A stretch of DNA of 64,000 nt from Cephalopachus bancanus (GCA_027257055.1 JAPVLO010000972.1:62001-126000), one strand, 5' to 3'. Shown: positions 1-12,548, counted from the first letter of the stretch. Notes: a model not told the origin generated them from the letters alone. Program-made: numbers and translations.

Positions 1-519
1 TTTTTTTTAAACAGACTTTTAGAGCAGTGTTTATGAGGATTTCTTTTTTATTATGACAGTGGGAAGAACTGTGTTTTAAATTATGATCCACTGTGTAGCA
101 TACGTATTTTTTAATAATTGGAAATTGTTTTTCCATAAAACAGTACTTTGGGAAAACACTGCTTCGGAATACTAAGGTAGGTCTCTGTTCGTTTGGAATT
201 GCATATCACTGGAGTTTAAATTAATGAGCTACTGAGCAGAGAGGGTTGAGGAAGACATTGTGGAAAGAACTGTTAAGAATAATATACTAGGTCCAAAAGT
301 CCTCAGAGACCTGAGAGAGAACCAGCTTATTTTCCTTGCAAAATAGGTGCTAAAATTTCAAGAGCAGTTTTCCTGCTAGCTTTTGTCTACTTCTGATTGT
401 CACTCTATTTTCCCACTCCTGCACATTGATTATAGTATTGTAACATTTTCACCACCTGGTGGTGAATTAATACATGATAATGGTAAGAATATCATGTGTT
501 TTACCCAAACGTTGCAACA

Positions 520-1105
520 TTACTATCTGCCTTCAGTGTCTTTAAGTAAACCTCTTAATAACCCTAAACCTTACTTTCTTCATCTATAAAATAAATATAC
601 ACTAGTACAGTTGACCCTTGAACAACATGGATTTCAACTGCATGGTTCTGTTTATATGCTGATTTTCTTTAGCCACTGTCACCCTAGAGACAGTAGGAGC
701 TCCTCCTCCTCCTCCTCCTACTCAATGTGAAGATGATGATGATGACATGAAGACCTTTATGTTGATCCACATCTACTTAATTAATAGTAAATATATTTTC
801 TTTTGCTTATGATTTCTTAATAACATTTTTTCTGTAACTTGTAAGAATACTGTATATAGCACATATGCAAAATATGTAATTCACTGTTTATATTATCAAT
901 AAGACTTCTGGTAAAAAGTGGGCTCAGTATTTAAAGTTTTAGGAGTGTCCAAAGTTATACGTGAATTTTTGACTGTGCAGTGGGTCAGCGCTCCTAACTC
1001 CCACATTGTTCGGGGGTCATCTGTACTATCTCATAGTTGGTATGAGTTAATGCATGTAAAGTGCACAGTGCTTAGCGGTCAGTAAGTGTTCATAATTAAC
1101 AATTC
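520..1105 (-). repeat. MIR element, minus strand, split by a DNA transposon
   Basis: The left piece (about 520-607) carries the MIR stretch around CTTCATCTATAAAAT. The right piece (1024-1105) resumes with ATGAGTTAATGCATGTAAAG and then the cagtgcttag...cagtaagtgttca tail. Removing 608-1023 restores a normal MIR order, so one MIR was interrupted by the transposon. Confidence 0.65.
608..1023. mobile_element. Pogo/Tigger-type DNA transposon (Tigger3/MER44-like), non-autonomous
   Basis: Terminal inverted repeats CAGTTGACCCTTGAACAAC at the left and GGGGGTCATCTG at the right are flanked by TA on both sides (606-607 and 1024-1025), the Tc1/mariner/pogo target duplication. The 416-bp body keeps a (CTC)n/(GAT)n tract typical of this family and has no usable frame. 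The exact family name is from memory. Confidence 0.75.
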
Positions 1106-2072
1106 TAATTTACTTGATGAAGAAGAATAGGATAGGTTTCAGTTATGTCTTGGATATGTTAATGCAGAAGTTCTTTATGTCTCAGATATGTTTTTTAGGT
1201 AGATAAAGGTAAATTCCAGGAAGAAACACTGTGTCAAGAATGAATTGTGAGAAAGATGTTACTTGGAAGAATAGACAGAAAGAAGTAAGTAGTATTTCTG
1301 ATGGTTGTGGGTTCTAGGTATACTTGGAGATATTTCTTTCTCATATCTTCCCTGTCCCCATTCCTAGACCTTGCACTCACTAGCTATGAGACTACAGGTA
1401 GATTACTGGATACTCCTGTGAGTATGTCTGAAGTCAGAGCATACTGTAGCCAAAGAATCATAGAGCTGTACTCTCTTACACTATCTTCTTGGGTTAATTT
1501 TTGGCCCATAGTGGTAAACTTAGTTATGACTGTCTGTCCACTACTACGTGCTATATTGACAGAAACATACGTAACTGGATAGGCTTTTCTAGAACCTAGA
1601 CAGCTGCTTTAGTAATTTGCACATTGTTGGTGCTTCCTGAGCACTGACTCTATCTTGGAGATTTTTTTTCTTGCCATTAGTCATCTACTTAGTATAAAAG
1701 TTCTGTGCATGGTCATATTGTGATAGTTATGTGGAAAATGGTTATTTACCTTAACCTTCTCTTTTATGTTGCTCGTCATAAGTTTACGTTGTCACTTCTC
1801 TTTAAATGAATAAGGAAGGAAAGGGCACAGACTGTAGTTTTGGAAAATGTTAGTATTGTAGCTAAAAATGATATCCCTCTGTTTTAGTGCTACAAAAAAT
1901 GACATTTTTCCAGTTCTGAGGCCTAGCCCAATTTAATTGCTTGTGTTCATCACCCTCTAGTATTCTACACCAGTGACTGGCCTTGGTCTATCTCGCTGCT
2001 GTTGGAGATGAGAAATGTTGCTATCATGAAAACACCTTTATCCTAGAAGTACAGCTAATTTATTTTGTAATT
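1106..2072. other. Intron, no recognised element
   Basis: AT-rich single-copy-looking DNA. An open frame at 1301-1582 has no recognisable domain and looks like chance. Confidence 0.4.
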
Positions 2073-3086
2073 CAGTAGTTCCCTCTTATCCAGAGTTTTA
2101 CTTTGCATGGTTTCAGTTAACCCGTGGCCAGCTACGATCTGAAAGTAAATGGAAAATTCCAGAAATAATAAGTTTTAGATTGCCTGCTGTTTTTAGTAGC
2201 CCGATTAAATCTTGTGCCATCCCTCCCAGGATTTGAATCATCCCTTTGTCCACTCTCTCCATGCTATTTTGCTATCTGCTGTTAGTCACTTAGAAGCCAT
2301 CTCAAACTATCAGGTCGACTGCAGCATCACAGTGCTTGTGTTCAAGTAACCCTTATTTGACCTAATAATAGCCCCAAAACACAAGAGTAGTGATGCTGGT
2401 AATTTAATTTGGATATGCTGATGAGAAGCCAAACGGTGCTTCCTTTAAGTGAAAAGGTGAAAGTTCTTTTTTTTTTTTTTTGAGTTGGAGTCTCACTCTG
2501 TTGCCCAGACTTGAGTGCAGTGGCCGCTCCCAGCCACCGCAGCCTCGACCTGCTGGGCTCCGGCGATCCTTCCGTCTCAGCCTTCCGAGTAGCCGGAATT
2601 ACAGGCGTGCGCTACCACACCCGGCTAATTTTTTGATTTATTGTAGAGACGAGGTCTTGCCAAGTTGCCCAGGCGGATCTCGAACCCGCGGGCTCAGGCA
2701 GTCCACTCACCTCAGCCTCCCAAGGCATGGGATTACAGGCTGAGCCACTGAGCCCAGCTAGGTGAAAGTTCTTGACTTAAGGAAAGGAAAAGCATCATTT
2801 ACTGAGATTCATCACAAGAAGGGTGAGTACAGAACAATAAGATATTGAGAAGGAGTGGGAGGGAGGGAGAGCGAGGGTACATACATTGAAGTAACTTTTA
2901 TTATAATTTCTGTTTTATTAGTTACTGTTAATCTCTTATTGTGCCTTATTTATAAATTAAATTTTATGTTAGGTATGTGTATAGGAAAAAACATAAAATA
3001 TGTGGGGTTTGGTACTATCTGAGGCTTCAGGCATTCACTTGGGGGTCTTGGAACATTTATTTCCCTTGTGGATAAGGGTTCTGTTG
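2073..3086 (+). mobile_element. Tigger2-like transposon deletion derivative
   Basis: It begins CAGTAGTTCCCTCTTATCC and ends in its degenerate complement GGATAAGGGTTCTGTTG, followed by TA. Internal blocks match the Tigger2 plan: the start of the old transposase gene near 2365-2480 (ccccaaaacacaagagtag, tttaagtgaaaaggtgaaag) and the 3' block near 2890-3070 (aggaaaaaacataaa, ggtactatctgaggcttcag). Most of the transposase gene is missing. An Alu is inserted at 2469-2759. Confidence 0.8.
2469..2759 (-). mobile_element. Alu, tarsier-type, minus, full length
   Basis: Poly-T start, both arms and the GATTTATTGTAGAGACGAGG linker are present. The target duplication AGGTGAAAGTTCTT is exact at 2455-2468 and 2760-2773, inside the Tigger2-like element. 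It retains the ACTTG segment of the left arm (state A). Confidence 0.95.
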
Positions 3087-3399
3087 TATTTTTTAATGCC
3101 CCTTTGTCCCATAAAGGACAGGGGAATCTTTTATAAGGATATATTTAATGTTCATTGTGGACCAGGCAGGCAAGAAATCTGTGGGGAGGAATGCTTGTGC
3201 CCCTGTGACTGTACCCTAACAAGTGCTATACTATAACAAGTTTCCATAAGTTGAACATGGGTTTTATGGTAATGCCTAAGGGAAGAAAGTAAGAGATAAA
3301 GTACGTATGGCAATTCACTTATCAACACTGAACTTTCTTTTGAATTAAATTTCTCCCAGTCCTTTTGCTGCCTTTAGTTTTCAAGAGGAAAGAGTTAAA

Positions 3400-3640
3400 G
3401 GAAAAATGCATCTTTTTCTTGCTAATGCATTTCCCCTCCCTGGTGCCTATATACTTTAGTAGTACATTATGCTTTCTCTGTCATTTCATGCTTCTTTTTA
3501 TTTTTACATTTTGTTATCCATCTGTGGTTGCTATTTCTATGAGGACAGGGTCTGTCTTATTTAGTTTTGAATCTGGTATACCTGCCTAGCACAATGCCTG
3601 CCACATAATAAGTGCCCAGCAAGGAATTATTGTATTACTT
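3400..3640 (+). repeat. L2-like LINE 3' end
   Basis: The block gaggacagggtctgtcttat followed by cctagcacaatgcctgccacataataagtgcc is the conserved 3' end of L2. The upstream part is weaker and the left edge is approximate. Confidence 0.6.
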
Positions 3641-4039
3641 GTAACTTGTGTTTGAATAGCATTTTACATCTTTAAAGCAATTTAACTCCGCAGTTGGTCA
3701 GGTGTTGGTCAGGGTTTCTATAGTACTGTACATTTCTTGATCACATTTATGGTAGTGCAGTAGAATTGTCTCTTTAAGTGTCCTCACTCTTCAACACTCT
3801 TGAGAGAGCTTGAGTCTTTTAATCCTTTTTGTATTTCCTCACTCTCATAACATCTGATATGTTGTATTTGTGTAGTAAATGTTCAGATGTTGGTTAAATT
3901 CTTTTTCATTTAAAAATGACAAGATTGTTATTTTTTTTTTCTAAAGTGAACTGTTTATATCAGTTGACCTTTTCTGTCCAGAAGGAAGATAAAACATATT
4001 GGCAACATGGGTAGGTTTTATTCATCTTATACCTGCTTA

Positions 4040-4180
4040 TGTGAGATAGAATAGATAGTCCAATATTCTAATTTTACATAGAGAAAACTGAGGCTCAGAG
4101 GGTAAGTGGCTTCGCTAAGGTCCCACAGTTATCAGGTATTGGAGCTGGAACTCAAACCCAGGTTTGTTAAGTACTTGAGT
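4040..4180 (+). repeat. MIR element, plus strand
   Basis: Core order is preserved: gagaaaactgaggctcagag, gtaagtggcttcgctaaggt, cacagttatcaggtattgga, then ctcaaacccaggt. No coding potential. Confidence 0.8.
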
Positions 4181-5047
4181 TTGATTTTTTTATCTGAGTT
4201 TTGAAAGCCTTTAGTTTAGGTAATAGCATCTAGGGAAATCAGAGGTTCATGTTCTTGCAATTTTTTAAGTCAGAGTTTGCCTTTGGAGCTACGTGTTTAA
4301 ATATTTAAAGATATTAAAGTGTAAAACCTAGAGCACAACTGGACATATTCTTGAGTTAATGCAATAATTTGTCTTTTATGAGTGTACAACGTCTTATACC
4401 AGGGTAAATATGATGTTAAAAATTCTTGTAGAAACTATTTTGGCTTGGTTTATTTTTGTTAAAATGTTACTTAAATTTGTTCAAATATTTCTCAGTAAAT
4501 TCTTTCTGCATAACTTTTCTACTATTATAAAACAGATTTATAAATTACATTTATACATTAAATATAAACTAAAGCCAACACAAAAATGGAAAATAACATT
4601 AATACAATGGACAATATTATTTTGTCATAATGAATCACTTTATTGCTATTAGTGTCATGACAGCTCAGGTTTTTTTGGCTTTTACTACTATGTGACTTCA
4701 TTCAGTTGCAGTTTTTTTTTTCTGTTAGAACTTGTATGAAACTCTCTTCTGTTTTGAACATTATGTCATTTGACTTTCACTTTTGGGGAATGAATAATTT
4801 GCTACTAAAAGTGACTTTACTTGGCATCCATATAGTTGTGAAGGTAAATGTGGTAGTTAGCATTGCTTGTATTTGGATAATAGGGTCATCAAAATATGAG
4901 AATAATGAGAATGTTTTATCAGGTATTTCTAAATTATAGAAACTTAAAATTGCAATTAAAATTTTCCCATAGGGACTTCTAGGGAGTACATGTCAATCCC
5001 AGTTTGAATGACACTGCTTTGTATAAGTCAAATCTCCTTTTAATTGT
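4181..5047. other. Intron, no recognised element
   Basis: Strongly AT-rich DNA. Frames at 4410-4652 and 4706-4939 are low-complexity in composition with no recognisable domain. Confidence 0.4.
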
Positions 5048-5136
5048 GGCGGAAGGATCGTCTGAGCCAAGGAGGTCGAGGCTGCAGTGAGCTGTGATTG
5101 TGGGTAAGAGTGAGACCCCAAATCAAAAAAAAAAAA
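5048..5136 (+). mobile_element. Alu right-end fragment
   Basis: ggcggaaggatcgtctgag, then ggtcgaggctgcagtgagct and a poly-A tail. This is the 3' end of an Alu right arm only. Confidence 0.8.
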
Positions 5137-5501
5137 GAAAAAAAGATATAGTGACAACTACATCATACTAATATAAGATGTAATAATAAGAGAAACTGGG
5201 TTCAGGAACTCTCTGACCTTCTCGATTTTTCTATAAATCTAAAACTATTCCAAATTTACTAAAGTATAGGCCCTGCCCAAAGTAATCTCTCTCCTGTTTA
5301 TGATCTGTCAGAACATTTATGTGTACTGTTCATGATATCTGTTACATAGTGACAAAGATCATGAGCCACACATCTTTGTAAGCTGTCACCCCCCTCTTCA
5401 AATTTCACCTAACAGCCCTTTTCCTACATGCAATTAAAATGCAAATGGCTAAATCAGGAATCTGGGATACCTTTCAACTGATTTATTTAAAAATTATTCT
5501 A

Positions 5502-5733
5502 GGCCGGAGTCGGTGGCTTATTCTGTAATCCCAGCACTTTGGGAGGCCGAGGGGAGTGGATTGCCTGAGTCCCCGGGTTCGAGACCCGCCTGGGCAACTT
5601 GGCAAGACCTTTTTGTAGAGATGAGGTCTGGCTCTGTTGCCTAGGCTGGTCTTGAACTCTTGGGCTTGAGCAATCCTCCTTCCTCGGCCTCCTAAAGTGC
5701 TGGGATTACAGGTGTGAGCCACCGCTCCCAGCC
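5502..5733. mobile_element. Head-to-head inverted Alu left arms (foldback)
   Basis: 5502-5612 is a plus-strand Alu left arm (ggccggagtcggtggc to cttggcaagacct). It joins directly to a minus-strand left arm at about 5613-5733 (ttgtagagatgaggtctgg to gagccaccgctcccagcct). The two arms are mutually complementary for about 110 bp with almost no loop. Confidence 0.85.
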
Positions 5734-6419
5734 TATTTGTTACTATTAATGTACTGATATTTATATGTTATTATTAGCTTAAGACCATAGTTTATTTAGG
5801 TTTCCTTAGTTTTTACTTCATGTCTTTTTACTGTTCTAGGATCCTGTCCAGGATACTGCATTACATTTAGTTTTCATGTCTCTAGGTGCCTCCTGGCTGC
5901 GACATTTTCTCAGACTTTCTTGACTTTTGATGACCTGAGTTTTGAGGAGTACTGGTTAGTTTTATTATTGTAGGATGTCCCTCTATTGGTGTATGCCTGA
6001 TGCTTGTCTCATGATTAGACTGGGATTGTGGATTTTTTTGGAGGAAGATCACAGAAGTCAAGTACCTTTTTTAATTTTTAAATTAAAAAAATGTTTGGAA
6101 GTCATCTGAATGGGAGATTTGTCTCTTCTCCACTTATTAAAGCAGTGCTTTAACTCATTCCACAGATTTTGCTATGTTGTGTTTTCATATACATTTATTT
6201 CAATGCTTGTAATTTGCTTTTTGATTTCTGCCTTGGCTTTTTAGACATGTGTTAGGGGGTTCGTATCCAGGTAATTGGGGATTTTCCAAATATTATTGGT
6301 CAGATAACATATTTTGCAAGTTTTGAATCTTTTAGAAAACTTTAAAAGTTGTTCTGTAGTCTAGAATATATGGTCTATGTTGGTGATCTCTGTGAACTTG
6401 AAAAGAATGTATATTCTAG

Positions 6420-6712
6420 TTAGGTACGGTGCCTCATGCCTGTAATCCCCAGCACTTTGGGAGGCGCAGACAAGAGGATTTCCTGAGCCCAGGGATTTGA
6501 GACCAGCCTGGGCAACTTGGCAGGACCTCCTCTCTACAGTAAATCAAAAAAATTAGGTGGGTGTGGTGGCATGCACCTGTAGTTCTGGTTACTCAGGAGG
6601 CTGAGGCAGAAGGATCATTTGAACCCAGCAAGTTGAGGCTGCAGTTGGTGACTGTGAGCGTGCCACCGCATTCCAGCCTGGATGACAGAGTGAGACTTGG
6701 ACTAAAAGAAAA
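6420..6712 (+). mobile_element. Alu, plus strand, older copy inside L1 ORF2
   Basis: Both arms are present, from ggtacggtgcctcatgcctg to agagtgagacttgg, with few CpGs remaining. It splits the flanking L1 ORF2 sequence. Confidence 0.85.
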
Positions 6713-6760
6713 ATATAGTCTACAAAAATATCAATTAGTTCAACTGGTTGATTGTGTTTC

Positions 6761-7051
6761 TCAAGTCTTCTCTATCCTGCTGATTGTGTATCTGCTTCTA
6801 TCAATCTTTGAAAGAGGGTTATTGAAATCTTTGACTGTAATTATGGTTTTGTCTTTTTTGCCTTTCATTTGTGTCAGTTTTTGCTTAATATATTTTGAAA
6901 CTCTTTTATTAGGTAGATAAATGTTTAGGATTGTTATACATTCTTGATGAATTGATCTTTTTATCATTATAAAATGACCCTCTTGTTCTTTGGTCAGTTT
7001 TTTTTTTTTTTCTCTGAAATCCACTTTGGTTTTAATATAAGCTTCTCTCAT
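6761..7051 (-). pseudogene. L1 ORF2 endonuclease-domain remnant
   Basis: The minus-strand translation contains GHFIMIKRSIHQ, ITILNIYLPN and a VKDFNNPLS version of the APE-type endonuclease motif GDFN. About 96 codons are open. There is no reverse transcriptase with it, so it is a dead fossil. The domain nicks target DNA in an active L1. Confidence 0.8.
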
Positions 7052-7204
7052 TTTCTTTTGATTAATGTTAGCATGGTATATCTTTTTTCATCTTTTCACT
7101 TTTAACCTAATTTTTTGTAGCTAGCAAGTTATAAATATAGTCGAGTCTTGTTTTTATATCCAACAGATGAACTTTGCCTTTTAAATTCTTGTAAAATTTA
7201 TTAT

Positions 7205-8185
7205 TTTAAAATAATTAGAGCTTTATAGGAAGGAAGTTGTGAAGAAATGTACTGGAAGATCCACATTCTTTACCCAACCTTCCCCAATATTGGTATCTTG
7301 TATAACTATAGTACAATATCAAGACCAGGAGATTGACATTGGTAAAGCTTATTTAGATTTCATTGTTTATGTATGTACTCATTTGTGCATGTGTGTATAG
7401 CTCTATGCCATTTTATCAGGTGTATTTTCATGTATCCACAGCCACAGTCAAGATACTTAATTATATCATAACCACAACAGTCCTTTGTGCTTCCCCTTTG
7501 TAACTATACTAGCTCTCACAATGACCACCCCCTCATCCCTAACCTCTGGGAACCACTAATCTGATGGAATCGTGTAGCATGCATCCTTTTGATGCTGGCA
7601 TGATTTCTTTGTGGCTCATCCAAATTACTATGTATTTCAGTGGTCTCTCTTTATTTCTGAGAAGTATTCCATGGTTATGGATATACCACAGTTTGATTAA
7701 CTACTCACCTATCCATTGGAGGACACTGGTTGGTTTTTAATTTTTGGCTATTGCAAATAAACTGCTCTGAATATTTGCATGCAAGTTTCTGCTTGAAAAT
7801 ATTCATTTCTCTGGAGTCAGTGTTCTAGAATGTGATTGCTGGTGAGTACATTTTTAGTTTCTGAAGGAACTGCCAAACTATTTTCCAGAGTGACTATACC
7901 ATTTTATATTATTAACAACAATGTATGAGTGATCCAGTTTGTCTGCATCCTAGCCAACATTTGCTATTACCAATTTTTTTTTTATTTTAGTCATTCTGGT
8001 AGGTGTAAAGTAGTAACTCATTGTCATTTTAATTTGATTTCTTAAATAGTGAATAAAGTTGAACCATCTTTTCATGAGCTTGTTTGCCATCTGTATATCT
8101 TTGAAAAATGTTTGTTTATAGCTTTATTTTCTAATTTTATTGTTTTAAATGTTGACTTTTGAAAGTTCTTTATGTATTCCAGATA
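7205..8185 (-). mobile_element. Old L1 3' end, minus strand
   Basis: Reverse L1 3' UTR and ORF2 tail: agtattccatggttatggat, ataccacagtttgattaac, ggaactgccaaactattttc, tcattctggtaggtgtaaag occur in family order. The reading frame is broken. Confidence 0.8.
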
Positions 8186-8689
8186 TGAATCAGCTGCTGC
8201 GGGTGGATCAGACTACCTAGGTGTCCTTGTGGAGCAAAAGTTGGGTTGACTCTGGGCTTTGCTGTTGTCTCTGTGGGATGGATCACATCATCTACCAGTG
8301 TGGTGGTTGTAGTGCTGGAGTCCTTAAATGGCCTGGGGCTTTCTAGCTGCTGCCAATGGTGAATTGGTCTGCCTGTTAGTACACTGGTGGTTTTTCTTTC
8401 CTTTCTTTCCCTTCCATGCTAGTGGGTGGTTCTGGGTTTGAGGTCTCTCTATTGCCTAGTCCATGGTTATGGTTTAGTGTACATAAAGAAAAAAACCCAG
8501 ATACTTGCTGTGTTGCCTTTCCTCAAGTTTTGAGGTCCCTAGACAGTCCTTCTTTCCAGCTTATAGTGGTTTTTTAAAAAATTGTTTTTAGAATAATTTC
8601 CTGGCTATTTGTGTGTAGAGGAGAGTAGTAGGAAAAAGTCAGTATATCCCATCTTGTTCTTGACCAGAAGCCGATCTCTGCTTTTTAAT
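8186..8689 (-). mobile_element. Probable L1 5' terminal region, minus strand
   Basis: catcttgttcttgaccagaa near 8650 resembles, in reverse, the start of old L1s (family pattern CCGGTTAGGACAAGATGG). The rest (8186-8560) is not clearly recognised. Confidence 0.4.
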
Positions 8690-9132
8690 TGGGATGTCTT
8701 GAATATGATTATTATGTGGTTAGTTTTGAATCTATCAGAATCTTATTTTTTATTTGTTTCAATTTTTTTTCCTTTTTTCTTCCTATGTTTGTACCTTTTA
8801 CTGAATCAGTAGAGTAATTTTTGTGATTCTATTTTTTCCTATTGTTAGCTTATTTTTAGCTATACTTGTACTGTTTTTTAAGTATTTACTTTAGGGTTTA
8901 AAGTATACATGCTTATCACAGTATACAGATATTTGCCTCTTCATATATACTATAAGAAACTTACTAAAGTACACTTCCATTTTGTGTCTCCTGGACTTTG
9001 TGCTATCGTCTAAATTTGTTATCAGCTCCATAATACATTGTTAATATTTTTGTTTGAAACATCTAGTATCTTTTAAGGAGATCTAAATAAATGTAAAAAA
9101 AATTTTATATCTGCTCAGTATTTACTATTTTC

Positions 9133-9427
9133 TTTTTTTTTTTTTTTGAGTTGGAGTCTCACTCTGTTGACCAGACTGGAGTGCAGTGGCCGCTCCCAGC
9201 CACCACAGCCTTGACGTGCTGGGCTCCGGCGATCCTTCCGCCTCAGCCTTCCAAGTAGCCGAAATTACAGGCATGCGCTACCACACCCGGCTGATTTTTT
9301 TGATTTATTGTAGAGATGAGGTCTCACCAAGTTGCCCAGGTGGGTCTGGAACCCGCGGGCTCAGGCAATCCACTCACCTCAGCCTCCCAAGGTGCGGCAT
9401 TACGGGCTGAGCCACCGAGCCCGGCTT
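9133..9427 (-). mobile_element. Alu, tarsier-type, minus
   Basis: Full length with target duplication GTATTTACTATTTTC at 9118-9132 and 9428-9442. State A (ccaagttgccc kept). Confidence 0.95.
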
Positions 9428-9715
9428 GTATTTACTATTTTCATTGCTTTTCATTCTTTTATGTAGATCAAAATTTGCCTAAAGGACTTTTAACATTTCT
9501 TTTCTTTTCTTTTTTTTGAGTGAAGATTGGCTGGTAATTAATTTTTTCAGTCATTGTCTGCCTGCAAAGGTTTATTTTTCTCCTTTATTTAACACAATAT
9601 TTTGGCTTGGTATAAAATTCTAGATTGCCTTTTTTCATCCTATCCATGCTTTATAAAGATGGCACTCTGCTGTTTTCTGCCTTACATTGTTTTTGAGATG
9701 AAGTTTGCCGTCATT

Positions 9716-10001
9716 ATTTTTTTTGAGTTGTAGTCTCACTTTATCACCCAGACTGGAGTGCGGTGGCCCCTCCTGACCACTGCAGCCTTGACCTGCTGGG
9801 CTCCGGTGATCCTTCTGCCTCAGCCTTCCAAGTAGCTGGAACTATAGGCGTGCGCTACCACGCCCGGCTAATTTCTGATTTATTGTAGAGTTGAGGTCTC
9901 GCCAAGTGCCCAGGCCGGTCTCGAACCCATGGGCTCAGGCAGTTCACTCACCTCAGCCTCCCAAAGCGCTGGGATTACAGGCTGAGCCACCGAGCCCAGC
10001 C
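9716..10001 (-). mobile_element. Alu, tarsier-type, minus
   Basis: Full length with target duplication TTGCCGTCATT at 9705-9715 and 10002-10012. It keeps gccaagt-gccc, a one-base variant of state A. Confidence 0.95.
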
Positions 10002-10549
10002 TTGCCGTCATTTTTATCTTTGTTCCTTCATAAGATGTCTCACTAACTTTTGGCTGCTTGTAAGATTCTCTTTTTATAGCTAGCGTTAGCAATTTGGTTA
10101 TATGTCATAGATTTTTTTTTCTTTTTAATCTTTCTAGTGCTTGGGATGTGTTGAATTCACTGGACAAGTGAGTTTTAAATTTTCATCAAATTTGGGAAAC
10201 TTTCAGCTCTTGTGTCTTGAGATATTTTTTCTCTCTCCTCCTCTTTTCTACTTCTACCTTTATTCCAATTATATGTATATCAGGCTGTCTGAGGCTCTTC
10301 CATGAGTTATTGCTGCTCTGTTCATATTTTTCAGTCTTTCTCCTTGCTGTATCTCATTTTGGATTGTTGGTATTTCTGTGTCTTCAAGTTCACTAATTTT
10401 TTCTTCTGCAGCATCTAATCTGCCCTTTAATCTATCAGTATATTTTTCACCTTAGAAATTGTAATTTCATTTGGGTCTTTTAAATATTTTCCCTGTTCCT
10501 TCTTAACATGTTTATGTATTTTTCTACTTTTTTGAACCTATGAAATACC

Positions 10550-10818
10550 TTTTTTGTGAGTCAAAGCCTCACTGTGTCACCCAGGCTGGAGTGCAGTGAC
10601 ACGCTCATGACTTTTGCAGCCTTGACCTGAGGAACTCAGGCTATCCTTTGGCCTCAGCCTTTCAAGTAGCTGTCACTGCACGTGTGTGCCTCCATGTTTG
10701 GCTAATTTTTAGATTTATTGTAGAGATGAGATCTTGCCAAGTTGCCCAGGCTGTTCTCGAACCCCTGGGCTCAGGCCATCTTCTCGTCTAGGCCTCCCAA
10801 AGTGCTGGGATTATGGGC
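10550..10818 (-). mobile_element. Alu, minus, older
   Basis: Both arms are present but heavily CpG-decayed (gagtcaaagcctcactgtgt to gtgctgggattatggg). It lacks the terminal bases on the right. Confidence 0.85.
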
Positions 10819-11640
10819 ATTTGATTAATGCTGCTGTTTGTACCATTGCTGATTAATTTTCTATTGCTTTATTTTTCTCATTTTGAATTATGGTTTCTTG
10901 TTTGCATGCGTTGTAACTTTTGGATGAATGTAAGACAGTGTGAGTTTTAGTTTACCTTTTTGATTTGTGGATATTATTGTTTGATATTAAGCATTTTTGA
11001 GCTTTGTTCTGGGATGTTATTAAGTTACTTGGAAATAGTTTGATGCTTTTGAGGCTTGCTTTTACACTTTTTAGGTGGGAACAGTGCAGCCTTTAGTCTT
11101 GGGCAAATTTTGCCCCACTACTGAGGCAATAATCCTGAGGATTCTTTATTATGCTGCTTGTATTACTAGCTTTTTCTACATTGACTTGTGGAAACACAAC
11201 TGTTTTTGGCACTGCTTGAGCCATGTGGAGTTTTCCAGTGCTTGGTTCTGGTGGTTCTAGGGTAATTGCTTCACCTCCATGTGCTCATTGTTAATCATCT
11301 GACCATTCAAGGGGAACCTGTGTAGAACTTCAGAGTGTTTTCTCTTATAGCTCTAGCTCTCTCCTCTCACATTCTGCCTTGTGTACTCTAGCTGACTTGG
11401 CCTACCCAAATTCCCAACTCCTTTTTGAGTCTGGGAGATATAGTACTTGGCCTATATTCCCCTACCTTTGTCTTAGCGTGAAAACTCCTTCCATGGAGTA
11501 AGCTGGGATAATAGTAGAAGTTACCTAATTTGTTTCCCCTTTCTCAGAAATCACTGTCTCGTATTACTTATTGGCTAGTGTCTGAAAACATTGTTTCATG
11601 TATTTTGCTTGGTTTATTGGTTAATGTGACTGGTAAATCT

Positions 11641-12289
11641 GGTTCCCTTTATGCCATTTTGGCAAAAAGCGGCAAGCCTTGATAAATGTGTAGTTTCGAT
11701 TTTGTGCTTATTTTAAACCTGCTTATGTGGACTACTACTTGCTAAAGAACAATTCTTAATTTACTTTTACTGCAGGAATGTTCTATTTGAGTAGTATTTG
11801 ACATAGAGTGTAGTGGAGCGTGGAAGGGAGTAAGGATGGTATAGGAGTGAAAAGATCAAATGCCAAGTAGAATCAGTGCCTTAATGCAAACAGAAATATT
11901 TCTTGTTTTGAGGCTATAATTTATATATGATTAATGGATGCTTTAGTCTCCCGAGTGTCTATCTTCATTCCATGGAACACCGTTGTCCCATAGATTTTAA
12001 CTGGTTTTCACAACAAAAAGAGTTCTGTGTACCAGATGTATTAAGGAAACTTGGGAGTAAAGTAAGTTAAATATTTATTGCAGTACTTCTCAAAACTAGT
12101 AATATACTAATGAATTCTATGAGTGACCAGTGAACCAGTGTACACTTAATCAGTCATTGAACTTTAATGATCATTTTCTGAAAATCTTTAGAGGTGTGGC
12201 ATTATTAAATGTTTAAGGATATTTTCATACTGTTTCAATAAAATGTATTTAATTATCATGGAATACTTACCTAAGTGGATTTAACAGTT
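11641..12289. other. Intron, no recognised element
   Basis: Single-copy-looking AT-rich DNA with no open frame of note. Confidence 0.4.
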
Positions 12290-12545
12290 CATATTATTAG
12301 TAAAGTTACTGATTTCTCCTGATGGATACTTAATGCTCTTTCCAACCTTCTGCCAGTACAATTTTGTATATGTTATTTTCTACAGTGTGTACATTTATTT
12401 GTAGGACTAATTCTTAGAATTGCTTGATTAAAGAAGGATGAATACACATGTATAATATGCACACATATACATATGTATGCATTTGTATTTTTGATATTGG
12501 CATTTTTTTTCCCATAGAAGTTGTGTCAGTTTTTGCTCAAGTCAC
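12290..12545 (-). repeat. L1ME-like fragment, minus strand
   Basis: ctttccaaccttctgccagt and gtgtacatttatttgtagga followed by aattcttagaattgcttgat resemble the reverse of L1ME ORF2 3' sequence. Divergent. Confidence 0.45.
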
Positions 12546-12548
12546 TAT

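Larger units (their letters stand above)
5800..7080 (-). mobile_element. Old L1 fragment, minus strand, internally deleted
   Basis: 5800-6120 resembles an L1M 3' untranslated region. 6121-6419 and 6713-7080 are the ORF2 endonuclease end read in reverse, for example gaacttgaaaagaatgtata and gatgaattgatctttttatc. The 3' UTR sits next to the start of ORF2, so most of ORF2 is missing. Confidence 0.75.
8690..11640 (-). mobile_element. Old L1M 5' UTR region, minus strand, cut by three Alus
   Basis: A long reverse L1M-type 5' segment. Landmarks: ttctagattgcc, catcaaatttgggaaacttt, tcttcaagttcactaatttt, tgagctttgttctgggatgt, taagttacttggaaatagtt, gaggcttgcttttac, cccactactgaggcaata. No open L1 ORF1. 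Alus lie at 9133, 9716 and 10550. Confidence 0.7.

Noticed and set aside
703..746. (CTC)n/(GAT)n tract as a coding acidic stretch
   Set aside because: It is a normal internal part of the Tigger3-like element and has no open frame.
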